From a virus, in IMG/VR virus record IMGVR_UViG_3300024346_000306, positions 1 to 31,829 of that record: a stretch of 31,829 nucleotides of DNA. One strand, 5' to 3'. Shown here piece after piece: positions 27,668 to 31,829 of the stretch. Below the pieces are notes generated by a model. The model did no database searches. It was given only the letters and a program-made list of their open reading frames with translations, and had not been told where the DNA came from. A program made the translations under genes and the position numbers. Within the stretch, counting starts at the first letter, position 1; each line of letters begins with the position of its first letter.

Positions 27668-27698
27668 ATTGTACAACGCTTTGAATGCTTTGTACAAC
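27668..27698 (-). promoter_or_regulatory. Paired-palindrome promoter/operator (copy 4)
   Basis: ATTGTACAAC (27668-27677) and TTTGTACAAC (27689-27698), 21 bp apart. On the minus strand: TTGTAC, 18 bp, TACAAT, then the strong ribosome binding site of the 37-aa gene 10-15 bases further. It lies between the helicase operon and the YdaS-like regulator gene. Confidence 0.7.
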
Positions 27699-27713
27699 GC
27701 TTTGCGTAGTTTA

Positions 27714-27941
27714 TTACCATGATAAATCAGGTCTGATTTGGGATGCAGTAAGGCCATGCCCGGGCATACTTGCAACCTTTAACACACTATCTCTACCTAC
27801 TTGCCCTCGAGTAAACCAATAACCAATACAGTTGCGGCTAACCTCAAATTGTCGGCCCATTTCAGCTTTTGTCCCATAGTAGGCTAGGATTTTATCAAGC
27901 GCGGCTTTGCACTCAGTTTTCATCAGATTTGACTGTGTCAT
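27714..27941 (-). CDS. YdaS/Cro-like HTH regulator
   Basis: 75 residues. ILAYYGTKAEMGRQFEVSRNCIGYWFTRGQVGRDSVLKV is a helix-turn-helix, and the ending TASQIRPDLSW matches the YdaS/Cro-like family (usually xxELRPDLY). These proteins are the Cro counterparts in many proteobacterial phages and bind short palindromes. The gene is divergent from the primase operon, with palindromes on both sides, so it is the best candidate to bind the GTTGTACAAC-type sites. There is no clear ribosome binding site; M7 at 27923 is an alternative start. Confidence 0.75.
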   Translation of the reverse strand: MTQSNLMKTECKAALDKILAYYGTKAEMGRQFEVSRNCIGYWFTRGQVGRDSVLKVASMPGHGLTASQIRPDLSW

Positions 27942-27964
27942 GATTTTAAAAAAAAGTTTAGAAG

Positions 27965-27997
27965 GTACAATTGTACATCTATTTTTTGATTTATAAT
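27965..27997 (+). promoter_or_regulatory. Divergent promoter with 12-bp palindrome
   Basis: GTACAATTGTAC (27965-27976) is a perfect palindrome sharing the TTGTAC/TACAAT words of the four paired sites. TATAAT (27992-27997) downstream is a good -10 box for the plus-strand primase operon, with TTGTAC 15 bp before it (or TAATAC at 17 bp). The minus-strand regulator starts 24 bp on the other side. Confidence 0.6.
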
Positions 27998-28005
27998 ACC
28001 TTTAT

Positions 28006-28088
28006 CATCGGATAGGCCAGCGCGGCCGAAAAGACAGTTCCTAGTCTGTTTTCCGATGGTCCTTTATACTAGGCTGTTTTCTAGGAAC
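28006..28088 (+). promoter_or_regulatory. Structured leader RNA of the primase operon
   Basis: CATCGGA (28006-28012) pairs with TCCGATG (28052-28058), enclosing two hairpins: GGCC/GGCC (28015-28027) and AAA-GA-CAG/CTGTTT around the loop TTCCTAGT. GTTCCTAG (28037-28044), mostly that loop, is the exact complement of CTAGGAAC (28081-28088), which holds the ribosome binding site for the ATG at 28095. The leader could therefore switch between folds that hide or expose the site. Confidence 0.5.
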
Positions 28089-28094
28089 AATATC

Positions 28095-28379
28095 ATGCTA
28101 AACCAAGCAAGGCTATGCTGTCCCAATTGCGGGGACACATGGTTGCATCAGCGACAAGTTGACTCTTACATAAGTATAAGCAACGATACCCCATCGGACG
28201 TTGGCATTCACGTGATTGTGGCCAAGCAAGTTAAAGTTGACACCGATATTTCTAAAAACCCAAGTAAAAGAAGAGACGGAATCAGGATTGCTTTTGAATG
28301 TGAAGCATGTGGTCCTGTACAACCCCTAGTTATTTATCAACACAAAGGCGAAACTTTCGTCGAATGGGAAAGCAAATGA
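28095..28379 (+). CDS. Zinc-ribbon phage protein
   Basis: 94 residues from the ATG at 28095, which has AGGA upstream; ATG 28056 is in frame but lacks a binding site and lies in the structured leader. Two Cys pairs (LCCPNCGDTWLHQ and FECEACG) make a zinc ribbon around a beta-rich middle with DISKNPSKRRDGIRIAF. The same pattern (CPxCGxxxLHQ ... MSGNPSxRRHGLxIxFxCExC) recurs in phages and plasmids next to replication genes. It overlaps the primase start by four bases. Role unknown, possibly DNA binding or regulation. Confidence 0.75.
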   Translation: MLNQARLCCPNCGDTWLHQRQVDSYISISNDTPSDVGIHVIVAKQVKVDTDISKNPSKRRDGIRIAFECEACGPVQPLVIYQHKGETFVEWESK

Positions 28380-30778
28380 TCAACTTTAAACCGACCCCTT
28401 TACCCGTCTTACCTGAAAAGATTCCACATGAATTAAAAGAGTTGCATCGTTGGGTTGTTTGGAAACTTGATGTATTAATCAAGAAAAATGGTGATACTGT
28501 ATGGAAAAAAGTGCCATACAGGACCAATGGGCGTTTGGCCCAGGTGATCAATTCAAAACATTGGTCTACTTATTCTGAAGCAATGGATGCCTATTTAACC
28601 GGTGCTTTTGACGGAATAGGCATTGTGTTTGATGGTTCAGACGATATTCACGGGATTGATTTAGACGACTGTATTGTTGATGGGAAATTAAATGAGACAG
28701 CTACCGAACTACTAGATCGTGTAGATGGATATGCTGAAACTAGTCCGTCAGGGACAGGTATTAAACTGTTCATTAAATCAAACTTAGCAATAAATGGTAG
28801 AAACAATAACGTTGAGGTATATAGGGACGGGCGATATTTTACCGTTACCGGTCATCAATTAAATGGTCATGAATGCGTAGGTGAATCTAGGCAGGATGTG
28901 TCTTGGTTTGTTGAGCGACATTTTAGAAGCAATGAGGCAATGAGCCTTGATGCCTACAAACCAAAGCTTTCTGATTGGGATGTGAACCGGGTGGAGTCGG
29001 AATTGCTGTCCTATGTAGGAGATATTGAGAACTATAGCTCATGGTTGCAATTAGGCATGGCGCTTCATCATCAGGGGGGCGGGTCGGAGGAATGGATGGC
29101 TTTATGGGATCAAGCCAGCAAGGCAACTCAGTCTTATGACCACAAAGAGATTGTATCTAAATGGGATTCATTTAATGACCAGCATTACACTGGTTCGGGC
29201 TCAGTCACATTAGCCTCTATCATTAAGGTCGCTCAAGAAAATAAGAAAGTTGAACAAGTAAAGATTTTTGACAAATACAGGTCAATGATTAGCGATGAGG
29301 CGGCGTTAGATCAACTTAGGACTAGGGTTATTGATGAAATCAAAGCAGATACTGCTTTGGACCATGTGACGCGTAATGTGCTGGCCGGTGAATTAAAGAT
29401 TAAGTTTAAAGCATTAGGTTTCCCAATATCTATTAGTGATATTAAGGCAATGATTAAGCCTAAAGTCCACGGGGGTGTGCCTGAATGGCTTTCCGATTGG
29501 GTTTATGTAACAAGCATTGATAAATTTTTTAATGTCACTACAAAAAGAGTTGTAAGCCTGCAAGGCTTTGGGGCGATGTTCAATAGGTTTTGTGGCGATG
29601 AGCCTGCTACGTGCCTTGCCCTAGACTTTTTCAAGATACCTACACCTGACAAAATCATTTATTTACCTGCAGCCGAAGACATGTTTTATTTAAATGACTG
29701 CCCTTGTGTTAATGAATATAACCGCAATAGTGCTCCGGATATTCCAGTGGAGTATAGTAAAGGGGACCTTAAGGCAATTGAGGCAATTGAGAAACATATT
29801 GCAATGATTCTTGTTGAGCCTAACGCTGTAGAAATAATGATTAGTTGGATGGCCCACAATGTCCAATATCCGGGTGTGAAAATTAGATGGGCACCTTTGA
29901 TTAAAGGTATTGAGGGAGACGGTAAGTCGGTGCTCGGTAACCTAATGATGGCTGCAATGGGTATGGTAAACGTTGGAATTGTGTCCCCTTCAGTATTAGG
30001 TACAGGCTTTACTAAATGGGCATCAGGCAGGTGTGTGAACGTACTGGAAGAGATCAGGATGGTCGGTCATAATAGGCATGATGTATTGAACACCATTAAA
30101 CCCTATATAACGAATGATCAAGTGACCATCCATCCAAAAGGCTGTGATGAGTATGTTGCACCAAATACAGTTAACTATCTCGCATTCACTAATCATCCTG
30201 ATGCCCTACCTCTAGAGGACACGGATAGAAGGTGGTGGATTCAATTCACACCATTTTTTGATCAAGAAGAATTAATAAAGGTTGCGGACACAACCTACTT
30301 TAGCAGGTTATTTGATGCAATAAGGGATCATGCACCTGCAATTAGGAAGTGGCTATTAGAGTGGAAGATGAGCCCATTATTTAATGCAAAAGGCCAGGCA
30401 CCTTCATCATCAGCTAAAAATCAAATGATAAGTCTCAATGTTCCAGGTGAATTTAGGGCCATTAAAGAGCTGATTGAACGAGGCGGCCACGGGTTTAATA
30501 GTGAGATTTTATCAAGTCGACACTTTACTTTGGCCCTAAGTTTTGTTGAAGATATTGAGGTCCCAAAGAGTAGCGCACTACCAAAAATGCTCATGAAATT
30601 GGGATTTTCTGTCTTTGAAAACCCCGTGAAATGGGAAGGCCAGGCTTGTACGATCTGGTTAAAAGGTTCGAGGTTAGGGGAGCTGTCCCTCACGTTTAAA
30701 GGAAAGGAGAAGTCAGAAATAAACAGGATTATCCGATCGATGCTTGAAAAAACAGGAGTAAATGACTTATTGAGCTAA
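28376..30778 (+). CDS. AEP primase-helicase (NrS-1 polymerase-like)
   Basis: 800 residues from the ATG at 28376 (overlapping the upstream stop; GGGAAAG fits). The N-terminus is an archaeo-eukaryotic primase-type domain: HGIDLDDCI (D95, D97), SPSGTGIKLFIK (123-134) and VEVYRDGRYFTVTGH (146-160). A PriCT-2-like helical domain follows (about 204-270, WLQLGMALHHQGGGSEEWMALW). The C-terminal half is a superfamily 3-like helicase (DUF5906) with Walker A GIEGDGKS (about 511-518), Walker B VNVLEEIRM and a conserved LAFTNHPDALPLEDTDRRWW. It should open and prime the origin. An unusual repeat region starts right after its stop. Confidence 0.9.
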   Translation: MINFKPTPLPVLPEKIPHELKELHRWVVWKLDVLIKKNGDTVWKKVPYRTNGRLAQVINSKHWSTYSEAMDAYLTGAFDGIGIVFDGSDDIHGIDLDDCIVDGKLNETATELLDRVDGYAETSPSGTGIKLFIKSNLAINGRNNNVEVYRDGRYFTVTGHQLNGHECVGESRQDVSWFVERHFRSNEAMSLDAYKPKLSDWDVNRVESELLSYVGDIENYSSWLQLGMALHHQGGGSEEWMALWDQASKATQSYDHKEIVSKWDSFNDQHYTGSGSVTLASIIKVAQENKKVEQVKIFDKYRSMISDEAALDQLRTRVIDEIKADTALDHVTRNVLAGELKIKFKALGFPISISDIKAMIKPKVHGGVPEWLSDWVYVTSIDKFFNVTTKRVVSLQGFGAMFNRFCGDEPATCLALDFFKIPTPDKIIYLPAAEDMFYLNDCPCVNEYNRNSAPDIPVEYSKGDLKAIEAIEKHIAMILVEPNAVEIMISWMAHNVQYPGVKIRWAPLIKGIEGDGKSVLGNLMMAAMGMVNVGIVSPSVLGTGFTKWASGRCVNVLEEIRMVGHNRHDVLNTIKPYITNDQVTIHPKGCDEYVAPNTVNYLAFTNHPDALPLEDTDRRWWIQFTPFFDQEELIKVADTTYFSRLFDAIRDHAPAIRKWLLEWKMSPLFNAKGQAPSSSAKNQMISLNVPGEFRAIKELIERGGHGFNSEILSSRHFTLALSFVEDIEVPKSSALPKMLMKLGFSVFENPVKWEGQACTIWLKGSRLGELSLTFKGKEKSEINRIIRSMLEKTGVNDLLS

Positions 30779-30780
30779 AA

Positions 30781-30984
30781 CCTCTAACCTCTAACCTAAC
30801 CTCTAACCTTTCTCTAACCTTATTAAGTCTTTGATTTATATATATAATATGCTTAAAAGGTTAGAGGTTATAGATAATAGTATAAAGTTACATACAGAAA
30901 TAATATATATCAACATAAGACATTAGCTATATATATTTCCCGGGGCAGACTAAAGTTTAAAACCTCTAACCTCTAACCTCTAAC
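30781..30984. repeat. CCTCTAA heptamer arrays, candidate replication origin
   Basis: Left array 30781-30821: CCTCTAA twice, CCTAA, CCTCTAA, then a degenerate copy. Right array 30963-30983: three perfect CCTCTAA in tandem. Between them, 30858-30870 holds the inverted form AGGTTAGAGGTTA, within a very A+T-rich stretch (TATATATA runs at 30839-30846 and 30930-30937). The middle copy can pair with either array. Position next to the primase-helicase gene and the iteron-like design suggest an origin; a transcription attenuator is the alternative. No gene is present from 30779 to 31005. Confidence 0.65.
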
Positions 30985-31005
30985 CTTTTTATTGAAGACA
31001 AAATC

Positions 31006-31494
31006 ATGATTAAAGTGGGCAATATCAATACGATTAAAGTGAGTAAACCTGGTTCTAAGGCGGTTGTTAAGTCTGGTTCTAAGGGGGTTGTTAAGTCAGA
31101 ATCCAGCGAACAGACAACGTTGGTTGCTCGTGTACGTAACCTACACCCTGAGCTGGTTCTTATGAGTATTCCAAACGGTGGGAAAAGGGAACCTCGGGTT
31201 GCCGCTCAAATGAAAAGGGAAGGGGTGTTGGCTGGGGCACCTGATCTATTCTTAGCTGAACCCCGTGAATGCTGGCACGGTTTATTCATAGAGATGAAGA
31301 AAAAGATCGGGGGTAAAATAAGTAGCGAACAGACGTCAGTTATTAAACTTTTAAAGGACAGAGGTTATCAGGTTATCGTTGCAGAAGGCGCCGACAAGGC
31401 CTACATCGAGTTATTGAGGTATGTCTATGGGGATAAACTACCTGATTGGCTTAATCGCCCCCATGGGGTTTTTAGCAGTAGTTTAAAAAAATGA
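31006..31494 (+). CDS. VRR-NUC domain nuclease
   Basis: 162 residues. Core: SSEQTTLVARV (E35), SIPNGGKREPRVAAQMKREGVLAGAPDLFL (N57, D80), LFIEMKKKIGGKISSEQ (E96, K98, Q109). This is the VRR-NUC pattern of the PD-(D/E)XK fold, used in phages as a Holliday-junction or branched-DNA nuclease. The first 33 residues are basic with a duplicated GSKxVVKS, encoded by a 24-bp tandem repeat. It overlaps the HNH gene by four bases. Confidence 0.88.
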   Translation: MIKVGNINTIKVSKPGSKAVVKSGSKGVVKSESSEQTTLVARVRNLHPELVLMSIPNGGKREPRVAAQMKREGVLAGAPDLFLAEPRECWHGLFIEMKKKIGGKISSEQTSVIKLLKDRGYQVIVAEGADKAYIELLRYVYGDKLPDWLNRPHGVFSSSLKK

Positions 31495-31784
31495 CCTGGT
31501 CCTCAATTTCAAGACACCAACGAGGCTATGACAACGAATGGGTCAAACGACGCAAAAGGATTCTTGAGCGCGACTGTGGGTTGTGTCAAGTCTGTGCAAA
31601 GCTCGGTAAGGTTACAATTGGCAAGCAAGTTGACCATATTAAACCTAGATCTAAAGGTGGAACAGACAACGATGAGAACTTGCAAACAATCTGCAATGAC
31701 TGTCACAAGATCAAGACGCTACAAGACGAGGGCAAAACAATGACTCGCCGCGTAACGATAGGGGTCGATGGCTGGCCAATTTAG
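31491..31784 (+). CDS. HNH endonuclease (packaging-associated type)
   Basis: 97 residues: CQVC (C32, C35), VDHIKPRSKGG (D48, H49), DENLQTIC (N63) and CNDCHKIKT (C68, C71, H72), the standard zinc-supported HNH fold. Genes of this type often lie directly before the small terminase gene and help terminase cut at cos. Here it is the last complete gene of the window, fitting that order. The C-terminal VTIGVDGWPI is typical of the group. Confidence 0.9.
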   Translation: MTWSSISRHQRGYDNEWVKRRKRILERDCGLCQVCAKLGKVTIGKQVDHIKPRSKGGTDNDENLQTICNDCHKIKTLQDEGKTMTRRVTIGVDGWPI

Positions 31785-31829
31785 GGAGGGGGGGTAGTGT
31801 TAATCTCTAGAAACCTTTCCTACGAGTAC
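31785..31829 (+). other. G-tract after HNH gene, possible cos/terminase leader
   Basis: GGGAGGGGGGG (31784-31794) is followed by a short sequence containing CTCTAGAAACCTTTCC, up to the window edge. G-runs followed by similar short sequences are frequent between HNH and small terminase genes of cos phages. A GTG at 31797 opens a frame that runs off the edge; too little is visible to call it. Confidence 0.35.

Noticed and set aside
28307-28375. Earlier starts of the primase gene (TTG/ATG before 28376)
   Set aside because: They would lie inside the zinc-ribbon gene, give a non-conserved lead peptide, and lack the ATGA coupling and ribosome binding site that fit 28376.
30781-30984. CCTCTAA arrays as telomere-like or CRISPR repeats
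   Set aside because: The likeness to telomeric TTAGGG is superficial. Units are 7 bp in tandem without unique spacers, so not CRISPR, and there is no cas gene.
1-31829. tRNA genes or insertion sequences
   Set aside because: No cloverleaf with a conserved T-arm pattern and no transposase or terminal inverted repeats with target duplications were recognised by eye. A tRNA scan was not possible.

Overview
The window is about three quarters of a tailed double-stranded DNA bacteriophage (or prophage) genome with a siphovirus-type tail. The evidence is a lambda/HK97-style neck and tail gene order, a very long tape measure protein with a lambda gpH-like segment, a lysis cassette, and an early block with its own replication enzymes. 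The DNA is A+T-rich. A Gram-negative, probably proteobacterial, host is suggested by the GH108 endolysin, the 3TM holin and the YdaS-like and betaproteobacterial-looking small HTH proteins, but this is weak evidence. No integrase, portal, capsid or terminase gene lies in the window. These must lie outside it, to the left of base 1 and to the right of base 31829.

Layout. (1) Bases 1-13976, plus strand, late genes: the end of a LamG/repeat protein, four head-tail connector proteins, the tail tube, a frameshifted pair of tail chaperones, the tape measure, tail-tip and fibre-like proteins, a DUF4376 protein, a permuted papain-fold hydrolase, then membrane protein, endolysin, holin and a 54-aa membrane protein. 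(2) Bases 13951-18467, minus strand: an operon of about 13 small, tightly overlapping genes that includes a papain-type cysteine protease with DUF4214 repeats and ends in an HTH regulator. (3) Bases 18468-18873: no clear gene, but strongly structured DNA/RNA. (4) Bases 18874-27941, minus strand: nucleotide metabolism and replication genes. These are a thymidylate-synthase-like enzyme with the Asn-to-Asp substrate switch, family B DNA polymerase, dCMP deaminase, a T4 gp42-like dCMP hydroxymethylase, a MazG + dATP/dGTP-diphosphohydrolase fusion, a DUF2815 ssDNA-binding protein, a DUF2800 Fe-S nuclease, an SNF2 helicase and a YdaS-like HTH. (5) Bases 27965-31784, plus strand: a divergent promoter region, a structured leader, a zinc-ribbon protein, an AEP primase-helicase, a repeat-rich putative origin, a VRR-NUC nuclease and an HNH nuclease next to a G-tract that probably precedes terminase/cos.

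Two features stand out. First, four intergenic sites on the minus strand share a paired palindrome (ATTGTACAAC ... GTTGTACAAC, 20-21 bp apart), and each sits just upstream of an early minus-strand gene. The pair places TTGTAC and TACAAT 17-18 bp apart, so it looks like a dispersed phage promoter/operator set, and a related palindrome lies in the divergent promoter beside the YdaS-like repressor. Second, the nucleotide genes resemble the T4 logic for making modified cytosine: an NTP pyrophosphohydrolase could release dCMP, one or two thymidylate-synthase-fold enzymes predicted to act on dCMP would modify it, and dCMP deaminase would branch off to dUMP. The phage DNA may therefore carry hydroxymethyl- or methylcytosine.

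Other notable points are the CCTCTAA heptamer arrays beside the primase gene, a leader RNA that can hide the first ribosome binding site of the primase operon, a string of tiny membrane-protein genes of 26-55 codons, and an SNF2 helicase fused in frame to a second protein that has its own internal ribosome binding site.
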